64,000 bases of DNA from Salinispora arenicola (GTDB taxonomy: Bacteria; Actinomycetota; Actinomycetes; Mycobacteriales; Micromonosporaceae): the NCBI RefSeq assembly GCF_006716065.1, contig NZ_VFOL01000001.1, forward strand, positions 4,340,001 through 4,404,000. The letters are read 5' to 3'. The notes under the pieces were generated by a model. It was not told where the DNA came from, searched no databases, and was given only the letters and a program-made list of their open reading frames with translations. Both the position numbers and the translations under genes were made by a program. This document shows, in pieces, positions 25,194 through 33,821 of this stretch. How positions within the stretch are numbered: the stretch's first letter is position 1; each line of letters opens with the position of its first letter.

Positions 25194-27962
25194 TCAGGCG
25201 GTGGCCTGGTAGGCGAGGACCCCACGGTTCACCGCGGTGATGGCCTGCCGCGCGGTGCTGCGCAGCTCGGCCGAGGCGCCGCCGGAATCGGCCAGCTGCC
25301 CCAGCAGGTCCACGACCTGCCGCGCCCAGCGGACGAAGTCGCCGGCCGGCATCTCGCCGTCCACGTGGCCGCTGACGAGTACCTTCGCGAGTGGCTCCCC
25401 TCGTGCCCAGCGGTAGACCGGCCAGGCAAAACCGAGATCCGGCTCCCGGGTCACGGCCAGCCCCCGAGCCGCCTCGTCGGCCTCGATTTCTCCCCAGAGC
25501 TTCAGCGTCTCGTCCACCGCCGTCGCCACCGCGCCCCGCGGCAGCGACGCCCGCTCGTCAAGGTCACGACGGGCCTCGAAGACCACCACCGACACCGCCG
25601 CCGCCAGCTCGGCCGGGCTGAGCCCGCCCCACACCCCACGACGCAGGCACTCCGCGACCAGCAGGTCCGCCTCCGTCCAGATCCGGCTGAGCGTCCGACC
25701 GGCCTCGGTGACCGCCCCGTCGGGCGCAAGGTAGCCGCGGGCCGTCAACAGCGCCACGATCCGGTCAAAGGTGCGAGCCAACGAACCGGTGCGGCCCGCC
25801 ACCCGCTGCCGCAGTTCCTCGGTGTCCTTTTCCAGCCGTCGGCGACGCTCCGCCCAGCGAGCGTGTTCCTCCCGCTCCGGGCAGGCGTGACACGGGTGGC
25901 GGCGCAGCTCGGCGCGGAGCTGCACGAGCCGGTCGTCCTCCCCGCCGCCGCGCCGCGACCGGCCGCCCCGCCGGCCGCCGTGCCGGTCCAGCCCCGTGCC
26001 GCTGACCTCTGCGGCCAGGTCCCGTCGGGCGGCCGGGGAACGGTGGTTGAAGTGCTTCGGAACCCGGATCCGGGCAAGCACCTCTGCTGGGGTGGTGAAG
26101 TCGCCGGGTCCGACCCGACCCGCCCACCGGTCCTGGGTCAGGACCAGCGGACGAGGTTCCCCGAAGCCAGCTGTCGCCGGGTCCAGCACCACCGCCAGCC
26201 CGGCTCGCCGGCCGGACGGCACCCGGATCACGTCACCGACCCGCAACCGCTCCAACGAGACGACCGCCGCCGCCCTACGCTGGCTTTGCCCCTGCCGGGC
26301 CAACGCCCGTTCTCGGTCGGCGATCGCCACGCGGATCGCGAAGTAGCCGTCGAAGTCGCCGTGCTGGCAGGCTGCCTCCGCGCTGTACGCCTCGATCGTC
26401 TCGGAGTTGCGCTGGACCTGTCGCGCCAGCCCGACCACCGACCGGTCCGCCTGGAACTGCGCGAACGAGGACTCCAACAGCGCCCGGGCCGGCTCCGCCC
26501 CCACGCTGCCGACCAGGTTGACGGCCATGTTGTACGACGGCCGGAAGCTCGACCGCAGCGGGTACGTACGGGTGGAGGCCAGGCCCGCCACGTGCCGCGG
26601 GTCGGTCTCCGGGGACCACACCACCACGGCGTGCCCCTCCACGTCGATGCCGCGGCGGCCGGCACGGCCGGTGAGCTGCGTGTACTCACCTGGCGTCAGG
26701 TCCACGTGCGCCTCGCCGTTGTACTTCACCAGGCGCTCCAACACCACGCAGCGGGCCGGCATGTTGATGCCCAACGCGAGTGTCTCGGTGGCGAAAACCG
26801 CCTTCACCAGGCCCCGGACGAACAGCTCCTCGACGACCTCCTTGAACGCCGGCAACATACCGGCATGGTGCGCGGCAAGGCCCCGCTCCAGCCCGTCGAG
26901 CCAGTCCCAGTAGCCCAGCACCGACAGGTCCTCGCCGGGAATCGCGGTGATCCGGCTCTCCACCACCCGGCGGATCTCGGCCCGCTCCTCCGGGCCGGTC
27001 AGCCGCAACCCGGCGGCGAGACACTGCTGCACCGCCGCGTCGCAGCCAGCCCGACTGAAGATGAACAGGATCGCCGGTAGCAGGCCCTCCCGATCGAGGC
27101 GGTCAACGATGTCGGGACGCATCGGGCCCCGCCAGCGCGGCCCACGCCGACCTCCCGGGCCGGCGCCTCGTCCCTCCCCCGGCTCGAGGCGACGCAACGT
27201 GTCCCGGGTGTGGCGCAACAGCTCCGGATGCACGTCGTGCTTGCGGGCGGCGTCGGCGTCGTGGAACAGGTCGAACATCCGCCGACCGACCAGCATGTGC
27301 TGCCACAACGGCACCGGCCGGTGCTCGCTGACCACCACCGCGGTCTCCCCGCGCACCGTGACCAGCCAGTCGGCGAACTCCTCCGCGTTGGACACCGTCG
27401 CCGACAACGAGACCAGCGTGACCGAGGCGGGCAGGTGGATGATCACCTCCTCCCACACGCCGCCGCGGAACCGGTCGGCGAGGTAGTGCACCTCGTCCAT
27501 CACCACGTACGCCAGCCCTTCCAACGTCGCCGAGCCGGCGTAGAGCATGTTGCGCAGCACCTCGGTGGTCATCACCACCACGGGCGCATCGCCGTTGATC
27601 GCGTTGTCGCCGGTGAGCAGCCCGACCTGCGCGGCACCGTGCCGGTCCACCAGATCGTGGTACTTCTGGTTTGACAATGCCTTGATCGGGGTGGTGTAGA
27701 AGCACTTGCGGCGTTGGGCAGGGGCCGAGGTCCCACCACGCAACGCCAGGTGAACCGCGAACTCGCCGACGACCGTCTTGCCGGCACCGGTCGGGGCGCA
27801 GACCAGGACCCCGCTGCCCCGCTCCAACGCCTGACACGCCTCCCGCTGGAAGTCGTCGAGGTCGACGCCTAGGTCGAGGGCGAACTCGTCCAACACCGGG
27901 AACTGGGAGGCCTGCGCGGCCCGGCGACGCGCCGCGGCGTACCGCTCGGCGGGGCTCGACAT
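25194..27962 (-). CDS. helY: Ski2-like DEAD/DEAH box RNA helicase HelY
   Basis: A 922-residue superfamily-2 helicase: Walker A CAPTGAGKTVVGEF, motif Ia TTPIKALSNQKYHDL, DEVH box VMDEVHYLADRFRGG, motif III SLSATVSNAEEF, and motif VI YTQLTGRAGRRGID, followed by the rRNA-processing-arch/DSHCT C-terminal region. HelY is the actinobacterial relative of yeast Mtr4/Ski2 and acts in RNA processing or decay. The N-terminal ATG at 27962 (MSSPAERYAAARRR) is chosen; it lies 88 bases from the divergent HAD gene. An internal Gly/Arg-rich insert (GGRRGGRSRRGGGE) sits near residue 665. Confidence 0.95.
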   Translation of the reverse strand: MSSPAERYAAARRRAAQASQFPVLDEFALDLGVDLDDFQREACQALERGSGVLVCAPTGAGKTVVGEFAVHLALRGGTSAPAQRRKCFYTTPIKALSNQKYHDLVDRHGAAQVGLLTGDNAINGDAPVVVMTTEVLRNMLYAGSATLEGLAYVVMDEVHYLADRFRGGVWEEVIIHLPASVTLVSLSATVSNAEEFADWLVTVRGETAVVVSEHRPVPLWQHMLVGRRMFDLFHDADAARKHDVHPELLRHTRDTLRRLEPGEGRGAGPGGRRGPRWRGPMRPDIVDRLDREGLLPAILFIFSRAGCDAAVQQCLAAGLRLTGPEERAEIRRVVESRITAIPGEDLSVLGYWDWLDGLERGLAAHHAGMLPAFKEVVEELFVRGLVKAVFATETLALGINMPARCVVLERLVKYNGEAHVDLTPGEYTQLTGRAGRRGIDVEGHAVVVWSPETDPRHVAGLASTRTYPLRSSFRPSYNMAVNLVGSVGAEPARALLESSFAQFQADRSVVGLARQVQRNSETIEAYSAEAACQHGDFDGYFAIRVAIADRERALARQGQSQRRAAAVVSLERLRVGDVIRVPSGRRAGLAVVLDPATAGFGEPRPLVLTQDRWAGRVGPGDFTTPAEVLARIRVPKHFNHRSPAARRDLAAEVSGTGLDRHGGRRGGRSRRGGGEDDRLVQLRAELRRHPCHACPEREEHARWAERRRRLEKDTEELRQRVAGRTGSLARTFDRIVALLTARGYLAPDGAVTEAGRTLSRIWTEADLLVAECLRRGVWGGLSPAELAAAVSVVVFEARRDLDERASLPRGAVATAVDETLKLWGEIEADEAARGLAVTREPDLGFAWPVYRWARGEPLAKVLVSGHVDGEMPAGDFVRWARQVVDLLGQLADSGGASAELRSTARQAITAVNRGVLAYQATA

Positions 27963-28050
27963 GGGACCAAGATTAGTGCGTACCGCGCCGGGACGCCCCA
28001 CGAGGCCGTCGCGTCCGGGCCCATCGGAGGCGGTCGGTAGGGTTCACGGC

Positions 28051-28812
28051 GTGCCGGACCGTACCGAACCCGCCAAGACACCCGCCCCGGGCCGGGTCAC
28101 TGTCCCGACGGCCTCCCGTCGGCCCGTGGAGGCGGTGTTCTTCGACTTCCACGGCACGCTCGCGCAGGTGGAGGAGGCCACCGCGTGGGTGACCGCGGCG
28201 GCTGCCGCCTGCGGAACCACGCTCGACCGGGCACGTGCCACCGCACTCGCCGATCGGCTGCTCACCGCCGGTCGGGCCGGCGGACCGCTGCCTTCCCGGA
28301 TCCCGCCCGCGCTGGCCGAGCTCTGGGCCGACCGGGACCTGTACCCGCACGCGCATCGCGGCGCGTACACGGGGCTCGCGGCAACGGTTGACACCGGTAT
28401 CGACGGGCTCGCCGACGCGCTCTACGAGCGGGGGTTGGTGCCGGAGGGCTGGGTGCCGTACCCGGATGCCGCCCCCACCCTGACCGCGCTGCGCGCCGCC
28501 GGGGTGCGGGTGGGTGTGGTCAGCAACATCGGCTTCGACATCCGACCACTCTTCACCGCGTGGAAGCTCGCCGACCTGGTGGATGAGTATGTGCTGTCCT
28601 ACGAGGTAGGTCGCTGTAAGCCTGACCCGGGTATCTTCCTGCGCGCCTGCGCAGTGCTGACGGTCGACCCGGAACGTGCGCTGATGGTCGGGGACACCCC
28701 GGCCGACGCGGGCGCGGTGGCGGCCGGCTGCCCAGTGCTGGTACTCCCGACCGCCGAGGTCGGCCGTCCCAACGGCCTGGGCGCGGTGCTGGACCTGGCC
28801 GTGCCGGGCTGA
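28051..28812 (+). CDS. HAD-family hydrolase
   Basis: A 254-residue haloacid-dehalogenase-like phosphatase: motif I is VFFDFHGTLAQ (Asp nucleophile; His in place of the second usual small residue), motif II VGVVSNIGFD, motif III lysine in SYEVGRCKPDPGIF, and motif IV MVGDTPADAGA. An alpha-helical cap lies between motifs I and II. The GTG at 28051 has TAGGG upstream by about 8 bases. Its substrate is unknown. It is divergent from helY. Confidence 0.9.
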   Translation: MPDRTEPAKTPAPGRVTVPTASRRPVEAVFFDFHGTLAQVEEATAWVTAAAAACGTTLDRARATALADRLLTAGRAGGPLPSRIPPALAELWADRDLYPHAHRGAYTGLAATVDTGIDGLADALYERGLVPEGWVPYPDAAPTLTALRAAGVRVGVVSNIGFDIRPLFTAWKLADLVDEYVLSYEVGRCKPDPGIFLRACAVLTVDPERALMVGDTPADAGAVAAGCPVLVLPTAEVGRPNGLGAVLDLAVPG

Positions 28813-28836
28813 CCAGACGTCAGCAGGTCTCGCGAA

Positions 28837-28875
28837 CGGCTCGGGCAGCAGCTCGATCGCGCCCGCCCCGAGCCG
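28837..28875. terminator. Possible weak hairpin between convergent genes
   Basis: A 9-bp inverted repeat (28837-28845 with 28867-28875) with a 21-base loop, between the convergent HAD and diacylglycerol-kinase genes. Placement suggests a terminator, but the large loop makes it weak. Confidence 0.3.
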
Positions 28876-28933
28876 GGTGCCCGTGGGAGGCTCACGTTCG
28901 GATCAGCCACCGTCAGCCTCACCGCCGCCCAGG

Positions 28934-29857
28934 TCAGCGCAGCAACCGTACCGCCGCCGGGACCGCGGTGATCGTTACCGGCAGGTCGGCCACCCGTTCC
29001 CCGTCGGCGTAGCCGGTGATGCCCGCGGCGGCCAACTCCACGGTCCGCGCCTGGAAGCTGCGCACCAGCGGGTGCTCGACGTGTGTTCCGGGATAGAGAC
29101 GAGGTTTCACCCGCAGCAACGTTCGCCGGTCGAACCGCCCACCTACCACCACGTCGAGCAGCCCATCAGTCGGGTCGGCGGCGGGACAGATCCGCATCCC
29201 GCCACCGTAGCTGGCGCAGTTGCCGACGGCCACCAGTACGGCGTCCGACTCGTGGGTCACCCCGTCCAGGCGCAACGTGTAGCGGCGGGGCCGTAGCCGG
29301 GCCAGTTCCACCAGGATCGCCAGGTCGTAGCGGCGAGGACCGCGAGGCCAGCGCATCCGGTTGGCCCGCTCGTTGATGATCGCGTCGATACCGGCCGCGA
29401 GCACCGCCCCGTACCAACGGTGCGTGCCGTCCGCCGCGGTGATCCGGGCCAGGTCGATCGGGTGGGAGCGACCGCCCCTCAGCGCGGCGACGACCGCGTC
29501 GGTGGCGGCGAGCGGATCGGTCGGGAAGCCGGTGCTGCCGGCGAAGTCGTTCCCGGTTCCCGCGGGCACCACCCCGATTGGCACCGGGGTGCCCGCCACC
29601 GCCTGCAGCGCCAGGTGCACGGTGCCGTCGCCGCCGACCGTGACCAACGCCGCCGCGCCGTCGGCGACCGCCTTGTGGCACGCCGCCTCGGCCTGCGCCG
29701 GGGTCCACACGTCGAGCACCCGCACCGGGTGGCCACCGGCCGTCAGCCGATGCACCACGCTGGGCAGCAGTCCGCGATGGCGCCCCCGGCCGGCGCTCGG
29801 GTTGGCCAGGACGACGACCGGGAGGCCAGCGCCGGAAGCACGATCGACTGTGGTCAC
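28934..29857 (-). CDS. Diacylglycerol/lipid kinase family protein (DagK domain)
   Basis: About 307 residues with the DagK catalytic domain: VVLANPSAGRGRHRG (NPxSG motif), VTVGGDGTVHLALQAV (GGDGT, ATP/catalytic) and VVPAGTGNDFAG. The C-terminal beta-sandwich ends GITGYADGERVADLPVTITA. These enzymes phosphorylate diacylglycerol or related lipids such as sphingoid bases at the membrane. GTG at 29857 or 29866. It lies downstream of tatC on the same strand with a 79-base gap. Confidence 0.92.
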   Translation of the reverse strand: MTTVDRASGAGLPVVVLANPSAGRGRHRGLLPSVVHRLTAGGHPVRVLDVWTPAQAEAACHKAVADGAAALVTVGGDGTVHLALQAVAGTPVPIGVVPAGTGNDFAGSTGFPTDPLAATDAVVAALRGGRSHPIDLARITAADGTHRWYGAVLAAGIDAIINERANRMRWPRGPRRYDLAILVELARLRPRRYTLRLDGVTHESDAVLVAVGNCASYGGGMRICPAADPTDGLLDVVVGGRFDRRTLLRVKPRLYPGTHVEHPLVRSFQARTVELAAAGITGYADGERVADLPVTITAVPAAVRLLR

Positions 29858-29936
29858 GGCGTGCACCGTACCGGGACGCGCCGGCTGCCGGTACCCCTGC
29901 GGACGGGTACCGGCGCCGCGCGTACGGCGCCGGTCG

Positions 29937-30890
29937 TCAGGTCATGTCGTCGTAGCGACGCTCGATCGGCGCGGGCTTGGCAACCGGCTCGGGCTCCGCG
30001 ATCGAGTCGGGCGCGCCAAACGGGGCACTGGCCTCGATCGGCTCGTTGTCGTCCTTCAGCGGCGACACCTCGTCGTCGGCGAGGCCTGCGTAGATCTCCT
30101 TACCGCGCCCCCGACGTTTGTCGTTGAGGAACGCGACGCCCACGGCGACGAAGTACAGCAGCGACAGCGACAGGGCGAGCAACGTCATCCCGAAGGGCCC
30201 CGGATCCGGGGTCGCGATGGCGGCGAAGGCGAAGCAAACGAAGATCACCACGCGCCACCAGCTGAGCAGCCGCCGCGCGGTGGCCACCCCGGTGAAGTTC
30301 AACATCAGCAGGATCAGGGGAAACTCGAACGCCACCCCAAAGAGCAGGATCATGGTCGTGACGAACGAGATGTAGCGGGTCACCTCGAGTTGCGTGGACA
30401 GCCCGGTGACACCGGATTCCATGAGAAACGCCAGGCCCTTGTCCACCACCAGGTAGGCGAGGACGGCGCCACCGGCGAAGAGCGGGGCGGCGATGGCGAC
30501 GAAGACGTACGCCCATTTACGCTCGTGCCGGTGCAGACCCGGCGCGATGAACGCCCAGAGCTGATAGAGCCAGACTGGTGCCGCGACGATCAGGCCGATC
30601 CACAGGGCCAGCTTGAGCTTGAGGAGGAACCCGTCCGCTGGGGACAGCTGCAGGAAGCCCTGGCACACCCCGTCCGCGTTCGTGGAGTCCGGGAGGTTGC
30701 AGTAGGGCTCTTTCAGCAGATCGAATGCCGGTTGCGCAAGGACAAAACCGACAATCAGGCCGGCGACGACGGCCAGCGACGCGCGGAACAGCCGGTCGCG
30801 CAACTCGCGGACGTGCTCGACCAGGGTCATCGAGCCTTCCGAGGCCCGCTGGAAGCTGCTCGGGCCGCGTTTACGCAGGGCAAAGGCCAC
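29937..30890 (-). CDS. tatC: Sec-independent protein translocase TatC
   Basis: The signal-peptide receptor of the twin-arginine translocase, 317 residues with six membrane helices. The N-terminal FQRASEGSMTLVEHVRELRD carries the conserved cytoplasmic glutamate region that reads the RR signal peptide; RYISFVTTMILLFGVAFEFP is the conserved helix 4 region with its glutamate, and ATPDPGPFGMTLLALSLSLL contains the essential PDP turn. The tail of about 60 residues is acidic, as in other actinobacteria. It follows tatA by 17 bases, so they are an operon. Confidence 0.97.
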   Translation of the reverse strand: MAFALRKRGPSSFQRASEGSMTLVEHVRELRDRLFRASLAVVAGLIVGFVLAQPAFDLLKEPYCNLPDSTNADGVCQGFLQLSPADGFLLKLKLALWIGLIVAAPVWLYQLWAFIAPGLHRHERKWAYVFVAIAAPLFAGGAVLAYLVVDKGLAFLMESGVTGLSTQLEVTRYISFVTTMILLFGVAFEFPLILLMLNFTGVATARRLLSWWRVVIFVCFAFAAIATPDPGPFGMTLLALSLSLLYFVAVGVAFLNDKRRGRGKEIYAGLADDEVSPLKDDNEPIEASAPFGAPDSIAEPEPVAKPAPIERRYDDMT

Positions 30891-30907
30891 GGTGGTCGGG
30901 CCTTCGG

Positions 30908-31210
30908 TCAGCTGTCGCGGGCGCGCTGCACCGGGTCGACGACCGGCTGCTGCTGCGGCGGGGCCTGGTAGGGCGTCTGCTGGGGGTACGGCTCCTGCTG
31001 AACCTGCGGCGGCAGCGGCTGGTAGCCGGCCTGGGCGTTGGCCTTCTCGGCCAGGTCACGGTCGTCGTCGTGCAGGCTCTTCGTCTCGGCCTTGATGATC
31101 CGCAGCGAACGGCCCAGTGAACGGGCCGCGTCGGGGAGCCGCTTCGCGCCGAACAGCAGGATCAGCACGACCACGAGTACGGCGATGTGCCACGGCTTGA
31201 GGGCACCCAT
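30908..31210 (-). CDS. tatA: Sec-independent protein translocase TatA
   Basis: A 100-residue pore component: one N-terminal membrane helix (WHIAVLVVVLILLFGAKRLP) with the conserved FGxKRLP hinge, an amphipathic helix (DAARSLGRSLRIIKAETKSL) and a Pro/Gln-rich tail. ATG 31210 follows CTGGAG by about 6 bases. It precedes tatC. The 195 bases upstream to the next gene hold no gene and may carry a tat promoter. Confidence 0.96.
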   Translation of the reverse strand: MGALKPWHIAVLVVVLILLFGAKRLPDAARSLGRSLRIIKAETKSLHDDDRDLAEKANAQAGYQPLPPQVQQEPYPQQTPYQAPPQQQPVVDPVQRARDS

Positions 31211-31405
31211 GGGAAGCTCCAGTCGCTCTGAGTCGGGCAGGTGGTGTCGTAGCCATCGTACGTGCGCCGGGCGGCGTTGCCACCCACCGGGCGTACCGGA
31301 CCGTGCCGGCCGCGTGAAGCCTTGGCCAACCTGGGATGTCCCGGGGCCACCGCGCGCGCCCGCAGGGCATTCCCCCAACCCGGGGCCACGGGGCGGTCGG
31401 GTCGG

Positions 31406-31651
31406 TCACCCGCCGCGCCGGGACCTGATCGCGGCGATCTGCTGCTGCGCATTCGCCGCCCGCGCCTGCAGCTCTTCGGCCCGAACCTGCAGCGCCGCCG
31501 CGGTCGTCTGAAGCTCCGCCGCCGCACCAGCGTGCCGCTGCAACGCCACCGCCGCCCGCCGCAACCGGCGCACACTCGTCAACACCGGCCGCGCGGCCAA
31601 GCCGAGCAGCACGAACGGGACCACCACCAGCGCGACCACGATCCACACCAC
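31406..31651 (-). CDS. Small membrane protein with coiled-coil tail
   Basis: An 81-residue protein from the GTG at 31651, 10 bases after the pafC stop. Residues 2-19 are one membrane helix (VWIVVALVVVPFVLLGLAA); the rest is an Ala/Gln-rich helix with heptads (ALQRHAGAAAELQTTAAALQ, then VRAEELQARAANAQQQIAAI) that should form a cytoplasmic coiled coil. Between pafC and tatA in an operon-like run. I do not recognise a named family. It could assist the PafBC or Tat functions, but nothing in the sequence proves this. Confidence 0.75.
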   Translation of the reverse strand: MVWIVVALVVVPFVLLGLAARPVLTSVRRLRRAAVALQRHAGAAAELQTTAAALQVRAEELQARAANAQQQIAAIRSRRGG

Positions 31652-31661
31652 GGTGGTCAGC

Positions 31662-32678
31662 CTACTGCCCGGCAGTCGGCGCCATCGGCTCGACCGCCGC
31701 CGGGTCGGGTGGAGGCGCGGCATACGCCTCGAGGGCAGCGGTCGCCGCCGCGTGCACCTGCGCCGCCAGCTCCGGCGGCGCGACCACGGTGACCTCCGGG
31801 CCCAGGCCCAGCACGAAGCGGCGGGCCCAGCCCAGATCCGTGACCCGCAGCGACACCAACCACTCGCCATCGCTCTGTTCGACCCGCTCGCACGGGTAGT
31901 ACTCGGTGATCCACCGCTCGCCCCGACCGATCCGCAGGGTGACCAGCGGCAGATCCGGCGTGGGCCGGAACACGCCTGCGGTGAGGTCGTGCGGCACGGC
32001 CTGTGGCGGCACCCGCGCCGGCTCGGCCAGCCGAGTCACCGCATCGGTCCGGTCGACCCGGAACAGCCGCATCCCCTCGGCCCGGCGACACCATGCCTCC
32101 AGGTACGCCCGGCCGCCGATGATGAGCATCCGCAGGGGGTCGACGATCCGTTCGATCGTCTCGTCCCGGGCCACCGAGTAGTAGGTGATCCGCAACGCCC
32201 GGCCGCTCTCCACGGCTGCCCGCAACTCCGTCACTCGCCGGTTGTCCGCCGGTAGTCGCACCGCGACCGGGGCACCCAACCCGTCGCCGGCAGCATTTTC
32301 GATCTTGGCCAGGGCCCGCTCCACCGCTTCCCGGTTGGCCACCCCCGGCGTCTCCGCCAGCATCCGCAGTGCCACGACCAGCGCGAGCGCCTCGTCCGGA
32401 GTGAGGCGCAACGGCCGATCGATACCGGCGTCGTAGGTGATCGTCACCCGGTCGCCGTCGAACGCCATGTCGATGAGGTCACCCGGGCCATAGCCGGGCA
32501 GCCCACACACCCACAGCAACTCCAGGTCCTCCCGCAGCTGCCGCTCGGTCACCCCCAGGTCACCGGCCGCCTCGGCGACCTCGATGCCCGGCCGGGCCAA
32601 CAGGTAGGGCACCAGATTGAGTAGCCGGGCCAAACGATCGGCGGAGGCACGGGAGCCAGCACGAACGTTCCTGGTCAC
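31662..32678 (-). CDS. pafC: WYL-domain transcriptional regulator PafC
   Basis: With PafB it forms the PafBC activator of the LexA-independent DNA-damage response in actinobacteria. About 338 residues: N-terminal winged helix (LARLLNLVPYLLARPGIEVA, then DLGVTERQLREDLELLWVCG), and a WYL sensor domain (ALRITYYSVARDETIERIVD ... GGRAYLEAWCRRAEGMRLFR), which is thought to bind single-stranded nucleic acid. GTG start overlaps the pafB stop by four bases. In the same order as in mycobacteria, beside tatA. Confidence 0.95.
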   Translation of the reverse strand: MTRNVRAGSRASADRLARLLNLVPYLLARPGIEVAEAAGDLGVTERQLREDLELLWVCGLPGYGPGDLIDMAFDGDRVTITYDAGIDRPLRLTPDEALALVVALRMLAETPGVANREAVERALAKIENAAGDGLGAPVAVRLPADNRRVTELRAAVESGRALRITYYSVARDETIERIVDPLRMLIIGGRAYLEAWCRRAEGMRLFRVDRTDAVTRLAEPARVPPQAVPHDLTAGVFRPTPDLPLVTLRIGRGERWITEYYPCERVEQSDGEWLVSLRVTDLGWARRFVLGLGPEVTVVAPPELAAQVHAAATAALEAYAAPPPDPAAVEPMAPTAGQ

Positions 32679-33667
32679 CGGGCACCCCCGGCAACGACGT
32701 CATGGCGCGCGGCGGTCTCCTTGAGCCGCTGGATGACCGCCTCCCGCACCTCCGGTGGGTCAAGCACCCGCACGTCCGGGCCGTACCCGACGAGCTGACC
32801 GGCGAGGGACTCCGGATCCGCGTACGGCAGAACAAGCCGGTCACCGGTCGACCCGGAGGTCGACTCCACCGCCCACCGGCGCAACCCGGCGGCCCGACCG
32901 GGCGCGACGAGCACCGTCGCACGGCCCGTGCGCTCCACCGGGCCCGACGAGCGGGCGACGTAGCTGATCAGATCCACCCCGACCGGCGGATCGTAGGCCC
33001 CCGGCCGGCCCACCGACCGAACCGCCCCCACCACCCGGGACAGACGAAAACAGCGGGCCGCAGCCCGATCGAGATCGTGCCCGACCACATACCACCGGCC
33101 TCGCCAGCAGACCACCCCCCACGGCTGCAGCCGACGGCCGGACGGCTCGTCCCGGTCCGGAACCCGGTAGTCGAAGGCCACCTCCTGGCGGTCCCGGGCG
33201 GCAGTGGTCAGCGGCGCGAAGGCCGGATCGACGGTCACCATCGGCTCCAGCCCGAGGGTGGCCTGCGGGTCCACGTCGACACCGGCCGCGCGCAGCTTCG
33301 CCAGGCCGGACGACGCGGCGGCGGCCAGGCCGGCGTGCTGCCACAGCCGGGCGGCGATGCCGACCGCGGCGGCCTCGTCCGGCTCGAGCGGGATCTCCGG
33401 CAGCGCATACCGCCGGCGAGCGATGCGATATCCCGGCTCGACGTCGAACACGCTGGCCGTGCCGGTCTCCAACGGAACGCCAAGCTCACGCAGCTCGGCC
33501 TTGTCCCGCTCGAACTTACGCTGGAACGCCTCATGGTCACGCGGATCCTTCGGATCGTGCTCGTAACCGGGCACGGTCGCGGCGACCTGCGCGGCGGTCA
33601 GGAACCGTCGCGTCGACAGCAGGCAGATCACCAGGTTGACCAGGCGTTCGGTACGGGTCCGCGACAC
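32675..33667 (-). CDS. pafB: WYL-domain transcriptional regulator PafB
   Basis: The 330-residue partner of PafC. N-terminal HTH region (RTERLVNLVICLLSTRRFLT, AAQVAATVPGYEHDP with the DPKD insertion typical of PafB), KFERDKAELRELGVPLET, and a WYL domain (EVAFDYRVPDRDEPSGRRLQ, then WGVVCWRGRWYVVGHDLDR). First gene of the pafB-pafC-small protein-tatAC run, divergent from the DUF3866 gene. GTG start at 33667. Confidence 0.95.
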   Translation of the reverse strand: MSRTRTERLVNLVICLLSTRRFLTAAQVAATVPGYEHDPKDPRDHEAFQRKFERDKAELRELGVPLETGTASVFDVEPGYRIARRRYALPEIPLEPDEAAAVGIAARLWQHAGLAAAASSGLAKLRAAGVDVDPQATLGLEPMVTVDPAFAPLTTAARDRQEVAFDYRVPDRDEPSGRRLQPWGVVCWRGRWYVVGHDLDRAAARCFRLSRVVGAVRSVGRPGAYDPPVGVDLISYVARSSGPVERTGRATVLVAPGRAAGLRRWAVESTSGSTGDRLVLPYADPESLAGQLVGYGPDVRVLDPPEVREAVIQRLKETAARHDVVAGGAR

Positions 33668-33821
33668 GGTACGACGCTAGCAGTCGCTGGCCCGAACACA
33701 TGTACCCACCGCGCCGCGCGTCCCGGCTGTTCGCCACCACCGCCGCTCCGGCCGGCTCATGGGCGGCACCCCGCCACCCCGGCCACCGGACCCACCAGGC
33801 ACGACCGCTAGCGTCGGGCGC

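Noticed and set aside
25188..27080. A 630-residue plus-strand frame inside helY
   Set aside because: It is antisense to motifs of the helicase and has no protein-like features.
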